Below are positions 26,093 through 35,754 of a stretch of 64,000 nucleotides of DNA, piece by piece. Numbering within the stretch: the first letter of the stretch is position 1; each line of letters begins with the position of its first letter. A program made the translations under genes and the position numbers. Source of the DNA: Pseudodesulfovibrio alkaliphilus (GTDB taxonomy: Bacteria; Desulfobacterota; Desulfovibrionia; Desulfovibrionales; Desulfovibrionaceae). The stretch is from the NCBI RefSeq assembly GCF_009729555.1, contig NZ_WODC01000004.1, forward strand, positions 124,001 to 188,000, written 5' to 3'. A model generated the notes under the pieces. The model did no database searches. It was given only the letters and a program-made list of their open reading frames with translations, and had not been told where the DNA came from.

Positions 26093-27264
26093 CGGCTTCC
26101 CTCCGAAAAGCAGTACTTCAGATAGAAGCTGTGGGGCACAAGGCCACGCCTTAGCAGAAAGGCGAAGAGCGGCCGCAAATGTTCAAACCGCTTCTTGTAG
26201 GTAGGAAATTCGGTCCACGAACGGCTTGGCGCACGCATGATGGCCTCAAACTCATCCTCGGAAAATCCCAACCGTTTGCAGAAATAGGAGACAAGGCCCG
26301 CTTCCGTGTTGCGAGGGGCGTTGTATCGGTCCCACGCTTCCTCCCGAGACAGCTTTCCCTGACGGGCGAGGGCGGCCAGGGTGTTGTTGCGGAAGTCCAC
26401 ATTGAACTTGCCTGGGAGATATACGTTGTGCGCGAAGGCGGTCATGCGGTTCTCCAAGTGGTGGCCCCCATAGTATTCCCAGCCGTACTTCTCCTTGAGC
26501 AGTTCCATTGCGCCCTCTTTGGAGTAATGAATGTACCAGTACGGCCGGACACGCTGCACCCGACGGACAACGGCCCACCAGAGAAAACGGGAAAAGGTCA
26601 TCAGCGGGTAGGTTTTCATGGGCCGGCTGCCGTATCTCGCATGGATGGCGGCGATGTACTTGCCGTCGAAATAATTGCTTCCCAGCGGGGTGATGCCCTC
26701 AGTAACGAACGAGTGCCCTTCCAGAGCGTAGCGAATGCCCCATTTTGCCGCCGCCCGGTACATGACCTCGGCTAGAGCCAGATCGGTGGAGGCCTCAATC
26801 TCGGGTACGCCTGCAAGAAAGAAGGCGCGGAAGATGTCGTCCGCCTCCTTGTTGTCGATCACGTGGGTGTAAAGATCCACATCCAGAGCAGCGAGCATCT
26901 TGCGGATGTTCTGTGTCGAGACGGCAGTGTTCCAGGTGTTATCGTAGTGCACGGCCAGCGGACGCAGACCCCGCTCCTTGGCTAAGTGGAGCATGTAGGA
27001 GGAATCTGTCCCGCCGCTTACGCCGACCACGCAGTCATACCTTCGTCCCTGGCCGTGCCGTTTTATCTCCTCGACGATACGGTCGAATTTGTTCTCGCCC
27101 TTGCTTTGCCCCGTTCCATAATACTCCATGAGTTCGTCTTGCCGGTGGCAATAGCTGCACACTCCGTTCCCGTCGAACGAAATGCCGTCCACGCGCTCGT
27201 CGTAGATGCAACGCGAGCAGACCTGAAACTCGACGTTACTCAAGTCAGAGTTGATCCTGGCCAT
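26089..27264 (-). CDS. WbpG-type N-acetyl sugar amidotransferase
   Basis: A 391-residue ATP-pyrophosphatase of the N-acetyl sugar amidotransferase family. The PP-loop is VVGVSGGTDSSYML. Near the N-terminus two CxxC pairs (CSRCIYD and CSYCHRQ) are likely a zinc knuckle. Other family features include LEGHSFVTEG and GWEYYGGHHLENRMT. With HisH2/HisF2 it is known in Pseudomonas and Campylobacter to turn an acetamido group into an acetamidino group, using ammonia channelled from glutamine. The ATG at 27264 has AGGAAGGA upstream. It is coupled to hisH2 by a 4-base overlap. Confidence 0.92.
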   Translation of the reverse strand: MARINSDLSNVEFQVCSRCIYDERVDGISFDGNGVCSYCHRQDELMEYYGTGQSKGENKFDRIVEEIKRHGQGRRYDCVVGVSGGTDSSYMLHLAKERGLRPLAVHYDNTWNTAVSTQNIRKMLAALDVDLYTHVIDNKEADDIFRAFFLAGVPEIEASTDLALAEVMYRAAAKWGIRYALEGHSFVTEGITPLGSNYFDGKYIAAIHARYGSRPMKTYPLMTFSRFLWWAVVRRVQRVRPYWYIHYSKEGAMELLKEKYGWEYYGGHHLENRMTAFAHNVYLPGKFNVDFRNNTLAALARQGKLSREEAWDRYNAPRNTEAGLVSYFCKRLGFSEDEFEAIMRAPSRSWTEFPTYKKRFEHLRPLFAFLLRRGLVPHSFYLKYCFSEGSR

Positions 27265-27266
27265 GC

Positions 27267-27839
27267 CTATCCTTCCTCTCGATCGTACTTGAGCGAAACC
27301 TGCTCGCCGTCGATCTCCACCCTGCCCACAGGACGAGCCGGGGTTCCGGCCACGATGGTCCGGGGAGGGATATCGCGGTTGACGAAGGAGTGGGCCGCGA
27401 CCACGCAGTGGTCGCCAATGGTCACGCCCGCCTTGACGATGGAGTGGGGGCCGATGAAGGTGCATCGGCCGATGGCGACCGGGGCGTGGTGCAGTGGGGC
27501 CTTGCGCCCGGACAGGGCGTGGGCCACGCTGTCGTGGGTATAAAGATGCACACCGGCCGAGATGCTGCAACAGGGGCCGATGGACAACCCGCCGCCGGTA
27601 CCGTCCAGGATGGTGAACGGCCCGATCCATACGTTCTCGCCCACCGAGATTTCACCAAAAACCAGCGATGAGTCGTAAATGCTCGATCCCTTGCCGAAGC
27701 CAAGCAGCTCGGCCCGTTCCCAGCGGTCAAAAATGGCGTCCGCGAAGGGCAGGCTGCGCTGGAACTTCCGGCGCATGCGCATGTCCGCAGCCAGGTAGCA
27801 CTGCTTCAGTTTCGTCAAGAGCGTATCCGTATCCGACAT
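27267..27839 (-). CDS. Left-handed beta-helix O/N-acetyltransferase
   Basis: A 190-residue acyltransferase of the WbbJ/LbetaH group. A helical N-terminus (residues 1-40) is followed by hexapeptide repeats from SSIYDSSLVFGEISVGENVWIGPFTILDG to TIVAGTPARPVGRV, with the active-site histidine likely in HLYTHDSVAHALSG. It should transfer acetyl from acetyl-CoA to a sugar hydroxyl or amine. The ATG at 27839 has AGGGA upstream; an upstream GTG is possible but less good. It ends two bases before the WbpG-type gene starts, so it belongs to the same operon. Confidence 0.88.
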   Translation of the reverse strand: MSDTDTLLTKLKQCYLAADMRMRRKFQRSLPFADAIFDRWERAELLGFGKGSSIYDSSLVFGEISVGENVWIGPFTILDGTGGGLSIGPCCSISAGVHLYTHDSVAHALSGRKAPLHHAPVAIGRCTFIGPHSIVKAGVTIGDHCVVAAHSFVNRDIPPRTIVAGTPARPVGRVEIDGEQVSLKYDREEG

Positions 27840-27849
27840 CACCACATCC

Positions 27850-29724
27850 CTATTGAAGGTATTGCCCCATCCACTCGTCCACGTTGATCAGGGACCAGAC
27901 GAGCAGTCGGCGGTTGGATTGGCCGCTCAGGTGCTCCATGACCAGCTCCCGGACGCTTGAACGATCGAGATAACGGTATATGCGGGCATCGTTCTTGATC
28001 AGCCGATCGCCCACAAACTTGATGGACTCTCCCCGGAACCAACTGGCGTCTGGAGCGGAAAAGCCCTGCTTGGCCGCGGTCGATATGTCCGGAGGAACGA
28101 ATCGCTCCGCAACCTTGCGCAGAATGAGCTTGCCATCCCTGGTCTTGCGGAAATACTTGTTTGCCTTTGAGCTGGTCTCGTTCTCGTTGATGCGGATGGC
28201 CTCTCGCAGATTGCCGAGCTTGGTGTTCACCGGAAGCCGCATGGCGAAATCCACCAAGTCGTTGTCCAGAAACGGCACCCGTGTCTCCAAAGAGTGGGCC
28301 ATGGACAATTTGTCCTTGACCGTGAGCAGCCCATGCAGAAAAGTCTTGGCCTCAAAATATAAGGAATTATTGACGAACTGTTCTGGAGAACTCGGGGCGT
28401 CGCGTCGCTCGCCGAACACGTTGCTAAAGATGTCGCGAGTCCAAACGTCCCGCACTTCGTCCCATATGGGCGCGAAGACGCGCTTGATCAGCCGGTTGGG
28501 GATCAAGCGCTGCCAGAATACGTAGTACTCGTCGATATAGTGCTCGAAACTGGAACAACTCGCGGCCCTATAGTAGCGCCAGGGGTAGCCGCCGAAGAGT
28601 TCGTCGCCGCCCGCCCCGCCCAAGACGACCTTGACGAATTTGGAGGCCAGCTTGGCGATGTAGTAGTTTGGATAGCTCTGCCCGACCCTTGGCTCCTCCA
28701 AGTGGTACGCCAGCGCAGGCAGACAGCGTTCCATGTCGCCCGCCTTGAGAACCATCTCATAGTGTTCGGTCTTAAAAAGGTAGGACATCAGCTCGGCCCG
28801 CTCGCGTTCGTCAAACCCGGCTTCCAGTCCGGTGGAGGAGTGCAGGTCAAATCCGCAGGTGAAGCTCTTCATATACGGATTGGACCGGGCGGCCAGAGCC
28901 GAGATGCAGCCCGAATCGATGCCGCCTGAAAGATATGCCCCCACCTCCACATCGCTGACCATTTGGCGGCTCACGGCCTGTTCCAAGAGCATGGACAGCT
29001 CCTCCTGATACTCGGCATCGCTCAGGCAGACTTCCGGCTCGCGGAAATCGAAGTCCCAGTAGCGCGTAAGCTTCAGCCGTTTTTCCGTCAGCGCTATGAC
29101 CGCCGTACACCCAGTCGGGAAAGTCTTGATGTCCTTGAGCAGTGTGCGGTCAGTGAAAATGTTCTGGAAGGTGAAGTATTCGAGCATGGCTTTTGGGTCG
29201 AGCTTGCGGCGAGCGGCAGGGTGGGCCAGGATGGCCTTCTGCTCGGAGCCGAAGAGGAACGTGTCGCCAAAGAACGCGTAATACAGCGGCTTGATGCCGT
29301 AGCGGTCGCGGGCCAGAAAGAGCTCACCCTTGAGCGTGTCCCATATGCCCAGTGCGAACATTCCGTTGAAACGCTTGGCGCAGCCCCGGCCCCAGGCGGC
29401 ATAGGCGGCAAGGACCACTTCCGTGTCCGAGGAAGACCGGAAGCGGCAGCCCAGTTGTTCGAGCTCGGTGCGCAGCTCGCGGTAGTTGTAGACTTCTCCG
29501 TTGTAAGTGATGTGGTAACGGCCGTTGGCGTAGGGCATCGGTTGAGCCCCGCCTTCGGACAGGTCGATAATCGCGAGTCGCCGATGCCCCAGCCCCACGG
29601 GGCCCTCCACGAAACTGCCATTGCCATCGGGACCCCGGTGGCGGATGGCGTCGGCCATAGCGGCCACAGCGTTTTCCTGGGCGCGCTCTCCTGAAAAACT
29701 CAACACACCGCAGATACCACACAT
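27850..29724 (-). CDS. AsnB-type glutamine-dependent asparagine synthase
   Basis: A 624-residue two-domain amidotransferase. The N-terminal glutaminase domain begins MCGICGVLSF, with Cys2 as nucleophile. The C-terminal synthase domain carries the PP-loop AYLSGGIDSGCISAL and the MAHSLETRVPFLDNDLV segment. In glycan clusters, AsnB homologues often amidate uronic acids rather than make asparagine, so the substrate here may be a sugar acid. It lies immediately after the DegT gene (its ATG abuts the DegT stop) and before the acetyltransferase gene. Confidence 0.9.
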   Translation of the reverse strand: MCGICGVLSFSGERAQENAVAAMADAIRHRGPDGNGSFVEGPVGLGHRRLAIIDLSEGGAQPMPYANGRYHITYNGEVYNYRELRTELEQLGCRFRSSSDTEVVLAAYAAWGRGCAKRFNGMFALGIWDTLKGELFLARDRYGIKPLYYAFFGDTFLFGSEQKAILAHPAARRKLDPKAMLEYFTFQNIFTDRTLLKDIKTFPTGCTAVIALTEKRLKLTRYWDFDFREPEVCLSDAEYQEELSMLLEQAVSRQMVSDVEVGAYLSGGIDSGCISALAARSNPYMKSFTCGFDLHSSTGLEAGFDERERAELMSYLFKTEHYEMVLKAGDMERCLPALAYHLEEPRVGQSYPNYYIAKLASKFVKVVLGGAGGDELFGGYPWRYYRAASCSSFEHYIDEYYVFWQRLIPNRLIKRVFAPIWDEVRDVWTRDIFSNVFGERRDAPSSPEQFVNNSLYFEAKTFLHGLLTVKDKLSMAHSLETRVPFLDNDLVDFAMRLPVNTKLGNLREAIRINENETSSKANKYFRKTRDGKLILRKVAERFVPPDISTAAKQGFSAPDASWFRGESIKFVGDRLIKNDARIYRYLDRSSVRELVMEHLSGQSNRRLLVWSLINVDEWMGQYLQ

Positions 29725-30831
29725 TTATGGCAAAACCTCCTTCAGGGTTTCGCCCACTTCGGTCTGCTCAGCCTCGGTCATGCCGGGGTAGAGGGGCAAG
29801 GCCAGTGAGTGCTCAAAGGCGTAACGGCTTCCCTCCATGGCGCTCGCGAACCGACAGGCCGGATTGTTGGCGAAAGCAGGGTGCATGTGCAGGGCGTAGG
29901 TCCCGATCTGAACCTCGATTCCCCGGGAGCGCATGGCCTCCATGACACGGTCCCGTTCCTTGACGAAAACGCAGCAGGTCTGCCAGGAATGTTCACCATT
30001 TTGAGTGATTTCAGGAAGACCAATCCGTTCGTCGTCGGCAAAAAAGGCCCTATAAAATGCCGCCAAACCCCGCCGTTCCGTCAATAATCCTTCCATGTGC
30101 CTGATTTGTGCAACCCCTATGCCAGCCAACACATCACTCAGTTTATAATTGGTTCCGATTCGATAAAACTCGCAGCTCAGACGGGAGTCGGCGCGGCGCA
30201 GACCGAAGTGTTTGTAGGAGACCATCCACTCGGCCCACTCGGCGTTATTCGTCGTCACGGTGCCGCCCTCGCCAGTGGTGATGAACTTTCGTGGATGGTG
30301 GCTGAAAACCGAGATGTCGGCCAGGGAGCCTGTCATGGCCCCTCTGTGAGACGAACCAAGGGCGCAGGCCGCATCCTCGACGATGAAGATGTCGGTGCGC
30401 TCCCTGATCTCCCTCAGTCGGTCCCAGTCGAGAGGGTTGCCGAACAGTGAGACCGGAATGACCGCTCTGGTTTTCGGGCTGATCTCCGCTTTCAGGGCGT
30501 CATAGTCGATGAGCATGGTTCTGGGGTCAACGTCAACCACGACGCATTCGGCCCCAATGATGTTCACCACCATGGCTGTGGCAGGGTAGGTATAATCCGG
30601 GACAATGACTTCGTCGCCCAGCCCGATGCCCAGTGCACGCAGGGCCATTTCAAGCCCTGTGGTGCAGGAGGTCGCGGCCACACAGTGGGTGGCCCCGACC
30701 TTCTCGGCAACGGCCTGCTCGAATTCACGGGTCACAGGCCCTTCGGTCAGGAAGCCGGATTTGAGGACTGCGCGGACTCTGTCCATGATGTCCTCAGTCA
30801 TGAACGGCTTGCTCAGGGGAATACGGTACAT
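29725..30831 (-). CDS. DegT/WbpE-like sugar-nucleotide aminotransferase
   Basis: A 368-residue PLP enzyme. Features are IPLSKPFMTEDI at the N-terminus, AATSCTTGLEMALRALG, DAACALGSSHRGAM and the Schiff-base lysine in FSHHPRKFITTGEGG. In the pathway to UDP-2,3-diacetamido-2,3-dideoxy uronic acids, a WbpE-type enzyme of this class aminates the 3-keto intermediate made by a Gfo/Idh/MocA dehydrogenase. A dehydrogenase-acetyltransferase fusion is encoded two genes upstream, so this role fits. Reaction inferred from context; family certain. Confidence 0.9.
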   Translation of the reverse strand: MYRIPLSKPFMTEDIMDRVRAVLKSGFLTEGPVTREFEQAVAEKVGATHCVAATSCTTGLEMALRALGIGLGDEVIVPDYTYPATAMVVNIIGAECVVVDVDPRTMLIDYDALKAEISPKTRAVIPVSLFGNPLDWDRLREIRERTDIFIVEDAACALGSSHRGAMTGSLADISVFSHHPRKFITTGEGGTVTTNNAEWAEWMVSYKHFGLRRADSRLSCEFYRIGTNYKLSDVLAGIGVAQIRHMEGLLTERRGLAAFYRAFFADDERIGLPEITQNGEHSWQTCCVFVKERDRVMEAMRSRGIEVQIGTYALHMHPAFANNPACRFASAMEGSRYAFEHSLALPLYPGMTEAEQTEVGETLKEVLP

Positions 30832-30834
30832 GTT

Positions 30835-31758
30835 TCAGCCTCGTTTATCATAGGTGCGCCCGAGGTATCCGGCGTTCATATAGTACATCTTCCAGTGGTC
30901 GCAACCGACACACGGGGTCACGCCATCGAACGCTCCACAGCGGTGTGCCTCTCGCAGCCGGGCATAGGCTTCGCCCCGCCATACATTGGCGATACCCAAT
31001 TCGGCTACGTTGCCGAGCGGTGTGCCGTCCACCAACCGGGTCCAGTCGTGGTTGCAGCAAGCCGTCTGCCCGTTCCAGTAGACGACCATATCCGTGAAGG
31101 GCTTATGGCAGGGAAGCCGTTCCTCGAACTCGGGCAAAGGCTCGTCGATGCTTCCGGGGTGCCCGTCCGAGGAGTGTTCAGCATAGATACGCACCCGGTC
31201 CACTTTGTCGCGCCAAAACTCGACGAAAGCATCCATGCCTGGCCGGTGCAGATCGGTTTCCACCGCGCTGACCTGGACACGGGTCGGGACCCCGAGTTTG
31301 TCACGCAGTTCCAAAAAATCCAAAACATTGTTCATCACCAGGTGATAATCCGATCCCCGGCGGCTTGATTCGTAGAGGGCTGGATCCAGGGTGTCGAGCG
31401 AGAAGGAGATGAAGGACAAGCCGAGATCGAGGACGCGCTCACTTTTTTTGCGGTCGAGGAGCGAGGCGTTGGTGGTGAACTGGATTTCCCCGACTTGCAA
31501 CTCCTGGATGAGCTTGAGACTCTCGTACCATTGCGGGTGAAGCAAGCTTTCACCCCGAAAAAACGGAACCACGGTCACCGGGGCGTGGTCGGCCATCTCG
31601 CGGATGAGCTCCTGAGCCAGACCGAAATCGAGAAAGCCGCGCTCTTTCTCCATATATCGTCTTGGGCAGAAGGTGCAGTTTAAGTTGCATTGGTTGGTCA
31701 GTTCCAATGTCACCCGCTTCGGGAAGGAGCCTGGATCTCCGGGCAGCCCCCTGGTCAT
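30835..31758 (-). CDS. Radical SAM protein with SPASM-like C-terminus
   Basis: A 307-residue radical SAM enzyme. The cluster motif lies in [15 protein letters not shown]. The fold continues with [23 protein letters not shown] and [17 protein letters not shown]. Four or more cysteines in the C-terminal quarter ([13 protein letters not shown], then [16 protein letters not shown]) resemble a SPASM-type auxiliary iron-sulfur domain, as in peptide-modifying or sugar-modifying radical enzymes. It overlaps the dehydrogenase-acetyltransferase gene by ATGA and is followed by the DegT gene three bases later, so it belongs to the glycan operon. Substrate unknown. Confidence 0.85.
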   Translation of the reverse strand: MTRGLPGDPGSFPKRVTLELTNQCNLNCTFCPRRYMEKERGFLDFGLAQELIREMADHAPVTVVPFFRGESLLHPQWYESLKLIQELQVGEIQFTTNASLLDRKKSERVLDLGLSFISFSLDTLDPALYESSRRGSDYHLVMNNVLDFLELRDKLGVPTRVQVSAVETDLHRPGMDAFVEFWRDKVDRVRIYAEHSSDGHPGSIDEPLPEFEERLPCHKPFTDMVVYWNGQTACCNHDWTRLVDGTPLGNVAELGIANVWRGEAYARLREAHRCGAFDGVTPCVGCDHWKMYYMNAGYLGRTYDKRG

Positions 31759-33341
31759 GCTTCGTCCCCCCTGACCTTCAGCCCGGTGTCACCTTGGTCA
31801 AACCGCGTCCCGCACTCAATGCAGGTCAGATCCTCGGGCAGACGGGCGCCGCAGCGGCAGACCCAGCCCTTCTGCACGGCGGAGTTGCCTACCACCAACG
31901 CATAGTCCGGCACATTGCGGGTGACCACAGCACCCGCCCCGACAAAGGCGTAGCGGCCGACGACGTTGCCGCAGACAATGGTGCAGTTGGCTCCAAGCGT
32001 CGCCCCCCGGCGCACCAGGGTGGGTTTGAGCTCTTTTCGCCGGGAGATATGGCTGCGTGGGTTGAAGACGTTGGTGAAGACCATGGACGGACCGCAGAAT
32101 ACTCCGTCCTCAAGAGTCACTCCTTCGTAGACCGATACGTTGTTCTGAATCTTGCAGCCTTCGCCCACGCTGACGTTGGGCCCGATGACTACGTTCTGGC
32201 CGATGTTGCAGTTGGCACCCACAGTGGTGCCGCTCAGAATGTGGCTGAAATGCCAGATGCGCGTGCCCGCTCCAATGGCCGTGTCGTCGTCAACATAGGC
32301 CGTCGGGTGGATGGTCGGCCCATTCTCCCCGGCCACGTTTCGCGGAGCCGGAAAAACTCTCTGGCCGTGGCGGTCCAGGGATTTCTGGGCGTTGTTCAGG
32401 ACACCCAAGACCCGCCGCGCCTCTTCGCCGTCGGTCAGAGGCCTCGTGCCCTTGACCACACATTCGAGGAAATGGGCGCATTCGAGTTTGAGGGGCTCGT
32501 CCTGGGGGACGACGACCTTGCGGGCCTCGGCCTCGGCCGGTACCGGGATGTTGTTGGTCCACTTGATGCCGTGGGGATAGAGCAGGAGCTTTTCCTCCCA
32601 TGGCCGGGTGTCGTCGAACAGGGCCATATTCTTGTCGCCAACCACGACCAGCTTTTGTTCTTTGTAGGGATGCAGCCAAGAGACGAAGACATGGGCCTGC
32701 ATGCCCGAGGGGAAGGTTAGGTGGGTGGTGGTCACGTCTGCGATTTCGTGGTGCAAAAAGTTGCCACCCGTGGCCATGACCGAATCGGGCTCCTCCCCGG
32801 CCAGGGAGAGAATCATGGAGATGTCGTGGGGGGCGAAGGACCACAGAATGTTCTCCTCACGACGAATCTTGCCCAAATTCAAACGGTTGGAATAGATGTA
32901 GTTGATACGCCCGAGCTCGCCGTCGGCAGCCAGTTGCTTGAGTGCGCGGAAGACGGGATGATACTGGAGCAGGTGGCCGACCATAAGCGTCAGGCCCCGT
33001 TTCCTGGCCAGGTCGATGAGCACGGTGACATCGCCTTCGCGCAGGGCCATGGGCTTCTCCACAAAAACATGCTTGCCCGCCAGAAGCGCGTCGCGAGCCT
33101 GCTCGAAATGGAACTGGGCCGGGGTGGCGATAGCCACGGCGTCAATGTCATCCCTGGAGAGGGCCTCACGCACGGCGTGGCAGGTCTCCACGTCGGGATA
33201 CTGCTCGCGGAAGCGGGCCAACAACTCCTCGCTGCGGTCGCAGATCAGGTCGAGGCAACCGAGGCCGTGAAAATTGCGAACGAGGTTCTTGCCCCAGTAG
33301 CCTGCTCCGATCAGCGCGAGTCGAGGGCTCTCCTTGCTCAT
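31755..33341 (-). CDS. Gfo/Idh/MocA dehydrogenase fused to hexapeptide N-acetyltransferase (WbpB-WbpD-like)
   Basis: A 528-residue fusion. Residues 1-~325 are a Gfo/Idh/MocA oxidoreductase ([16 protein letters not shown], the VEKPMAL dinucleotide/lysine motif). Residues ~330-490 form a left-handed beta-helix acetyltransferase ([24 protein letters not shown] through [21 protein letters not shown]). The tail has two cysteine pairs ([13 protein letters not shown]), perhaps a small zinc ribbon. In Pseudomonas and Bordetella these are separate proteins (WbpB/WlbA and WbpD/WlbB) that oxidise C3 and acetylate the 3-amino group of a UDP-GlcNAc uronic acid. The ATG at 33341 has AAGGTGA upstream. It is the first gene of the minus-strand run. 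Confidence 0.9.
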   Translation of the reverse strand: MSKESPRLALIGAGYWGKNLVRNFHGLGCLDLICDRSEELLARFREQYPDVETCHAVREALSRDDIDAVAIATPAQFHFEQARDALLAGKHVFVEKPMALREGDVTVLIDLARKRGLTLMVGHLLQYHPVFRALKQLAADGELGRINYIYSNRLNLGKIRREENILWSFAPHDISMILSLAGEEPDSVMATGGNFLHHEIADVTTTHLTFPSGMQAHVFVSWLHPYKEQKLVVVGDKNMALFDDTRPWEEKLLLYPHGIKWTNNIPVPAEAEARKVVVPQDEPLKLECAHFLECVVKGTRPLTDGEEARRVLGVLNNAQKSLDRHGQRVFPAPRNVAGENGPTIHPTAYVDDDTAIGAGTRIWHFSHILSGTTVGANCNIGQNVVIGPNVSVGEGCKIQNNVSVYEGVTLEDGVFCGPSMVFTNVFNPRSHISRRKELKPTLVRRGATLGANCTIVCGNVVGRYAFVGAGAVVTRNVPDYALVVGNSAVQKGWVCRCGARLPEDLTCIECGTRFDQGDTGLKVRGDEA

Positions 33342-33591
33342 TGCTTCACCTTCATCGCTAATATTTCTGAATTGTTGCGAGCTTCCCATAGAAACTGCTC
33401 CCTAGTGGGAGGGGCTACCGAAACCGGATTGCCCTCCGTCAGCATTCCGGCGCATCCTGACGACATTCAAAAATAATGCCGATGATTGACTTTCGTAGTC
33501 CCATTCTGTATCAAATTCAAGTTGGTATTTCCCGCGCAGGCCAGCCAGCAGCCCCATACGGGAACACAAAACGACCCTTTTCGGGACGGAC
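33342..33591. promoter_or_regulatory. Divergent region: glycan operon and glycosyltransferase genes
   Basis: About 250 bases separate the start of the 14-gene minus-strand run from the plus-strand glycosyltransferase gene. It should hold both promoters. The stretch 33460-33540 is AT-richer than its surroundings. No JUMPstart/ops element or clear inverted repeat was recognised. Confidence 0.4.
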
Positions 33592-35715
33592 ATGTGGAGC
33601 TTCCAACTCAGCGAGGTTACGCTCATTTCCCCCTGCAAGGTCAGCATCGTCATCCCCCTGTACAACAGAGTCGAGTTAACAGGACCCTGCTGGAAATCCA
33701 TCCTGAGCTTGACGCCCCGGACCCTCGCCTGGGAGACCGTCTTTGTCGACAACGCTTCCTCTGACGCCACCACCTCTCTCATAGCCGAGCTGGCCAGCGC
33801 CCACCCCGGGCTGGTCAGGAGCATACACAACGAGGAAAACCTCGGCTTCGCATGCGCCTGCAACCAGGGGGCGCAGGCTGCGCAAGGCGAATACATCGTC
33901 TTTTTGAACAACGACACCCTGGTCCATCCCGGCTGGCTCGAGCCGCTGGTCGAGGAGTTGGATTCCCATCCAGAGACCGGCGTGGTCGGGGCCCGCCTGC
34001 TCTATCCCAATGGGATTGTCCAGCACGCAGGCGTGGTCATCGCCCGGACGCGTATCCCATACCACATCTTCCTCGACGCAAAGGCAGACGCCCCCCTGGT
34101 CTCGTGCCGTCGTGCATTCCGCATGGTCACTGCCGCGTGCATGGCCTTGCGGCGTACCGAGTTTCTCGCCCACGGAGGTTTTGACGAGGAGTACGTCAAT
34201 GGCCACGAGGACGTAGACCTCTGCCTGCGTTATTGGGAGGCCGGACAGTGGTCAGCGTATCGCCCCGAGAGCGTGGTCACCCATTTGGAGAGCCAATCCG
34301 AGGGTCGCTTCACCCACTGCCAGGCCAACACTGAACGCACCCTGCTGAAATGGTACGGCAAGCTCGTCCAGGACGATTATAATTACCAATTCATCGAATC
34401 AGAGCGGCGCAAGGCCGAGCGTCCGTTGACCGTGGTTTTCAAGGTTCCTGCCTCTAACCGACGGGCCGCGCCGGGTCTGGCCGTGCTTCGAGCCGAAGAA
34501 CTGGCCCGCGAGCTTTGCCGCAGGGGTCACGCCTGTCGCATCGACTTCTCCGACGACTGGGGGCTTAAGGACCTGGACGCCGACGCGACCGTGGTTATCC
34601 CTGGTCAAACCCCCTACGTGGTCAAGCCGTGGTCCCGCTCCGTGCTTTGGCCTCTTGCGGACGGAGCCCTTCCCGACTGGGTGAATCCTGACGACTTCCT
34701 GCTCATCCTCGCCCCGGAGATCGACGATTATGACAGCCTGGAGGCCCGCCTGGTTAAACTGGCCGGGACTCTGGTCCCGCAGTGTGCGCCCGCCCCCGCT
34801 GCAGGCACTGTTTCCGTGCTCATGGCCACCCATGATCGGCGAGAGTTCATCGGCGCGGCCATCAGGTCGGTTCTCGCCCAGACCGTGGCCGATTGGGAGC
34901 TGGTTATCGTCAACGACGGCGGGGAGTCCGTGTCCGAGGTCATTGAGGCCTTCAACGACCCGCGTATTCGCTATTTCGACGCCCCCCACCGCTCCAAGGG
35001 ACACGCGATCAACATGGCTTTCGCCCATTCCCTTGGGGCGTATGTCGCCTACCTCGACGACGACGACGTTTGGCTGCCCGACCACCTCGAACAAGCCCTG
35101 CTCACCCTGGGCTCCCTGCCCGGTGTGCAAATGACCTACTCAGACATGATAGAGACCACCCTTGAACGCTCGGGGGCGGGCTGGAAGACCGTGCGCCGCC
35201 GCCCCCTGCCCGCACCTCAAGCCGTGCTGGCCGACCTGTTGGAATGCAACTGCATCCCCGGCATCACCGTGGTCCACGAGCGTAAGCTCTTCGAACTGGT
35301 TGGAGGCATGGATCCGGACCTGGAGGTATTGGTGGATTTCGACCTGTGGCGTCGTCTGGCCGTACACTGCGACCCCTACCACATCCCAGCCCTGACCGCC
35401 GAACGGTTTTTTCGGCGGGAGGCAGGCAGCGGGGAGCAGATCACCGACATGAGCACGACGAACCGTCAGCGCTACCTGCTCAACCACTGCCGCATCCTGC
35501 GCAAGAAACTGCCGGACGTTGTTCCCGCCGTGATCCGGGAGGAGCTCGACGGGGTGCGGCGCAAGGTTGAAGCCCTGTTCTTGGACGCCCGGGCCGAGCA
35601 CCACGCGGCCCGGGGCGATTCTCGCCGGGCCGCCGCCTGTCGAAACTTGGCTGCAAAAATCGCCTTGAACCTGAGCCGTGATCTTATGCGCAGACTCTAT
35701 CATGCCGATAAATAA
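33592..35715 (+). CDS. Tandem GT2 protein (two family-2 glycosyltransferase domains)
   Basis: A 707-residue protein with two GT-A domains. The first (residues ~15-260) has VSIVIPLYNRVELT, VFVDNASSDATT, VFLNNDTLVHPGW and NGHEDVDLCLRYWEAG. A middle part (~270-400) resembles a GT-B/Rossmann-like region (LTVVFKVPASNRR, LAVLRAEELARELCRRGHACRI). The second GT-A domain (~405-620) has VSVLMATHDRREFIGAAIRSVLAQ, IVNDGG and VAYLDDDDVWLPDH. It likely adds two successive sugars. No membrane segment is seen. It is followed after 39 bases by a GT4 gene and transcribed away from the glycan operon. Confidence 0.88.
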   Translation: MWSFQLSEVTLISPCKVSIVIPLYNRVELTGPCWKSILSLTPRTLAWETVFVDNASSDATTSLIAELASAHPGLVRSIHNEENLGFACACNQGAQAAQGEYIVFLNNDTLVHPGWLEPLVEELDSHPETGVVGARLLYPNGIVQHAGVVIARTRIPYHIFLDAKADAPLVSCRRAFRMVTAACMALRRTEFLAHGGFDEEYVNGHEDVDLCLRYWEAGQWSAYRPESVVTHLESQSEGRFTHCQANTERTLLKWYGKLVQDDYNYQFIESERRKAERPLTVVFKVPASNRRAAPGLAVLRAEELARELCRRGHACRIDFSDDWGLKDLDADATVVIPGQTPYVVKPWSRSVLWPLADGALPDWVNPDDFLLILAPEIDDYDSLEARLVKLAGTLVPQCAPAPAAGTVSVLMATHDRREFIGAAIRSVLAQTVADWELVIVNDGGESVSEVIEAFNDPRIRYFDAPHRSKGHAINMAFAHSLGAYVAYLDDDDVWLPDHLEQALLTLGSLPGVQMTYSDMIETTLERSGAGWKTVRRRPLPAPQAVLADLLECNCIPGITVVHERKLFELVGGMDPDLEVLVDFDLWRRLAVHCDPYHIPALTAERFFRREAGSGEQITDMSTTNRQRYLLNHCRILRKKLPDVVPAVIREELDGVRRKVEALFLDARAEHHAARGDSRRAAACRNLAAKIALNLSRDLMRRLYHADK

Positions 35716-35754
35716 GATGGCCCGTGAGCGCCAGCGGCCTGACCGGGAACGCGA

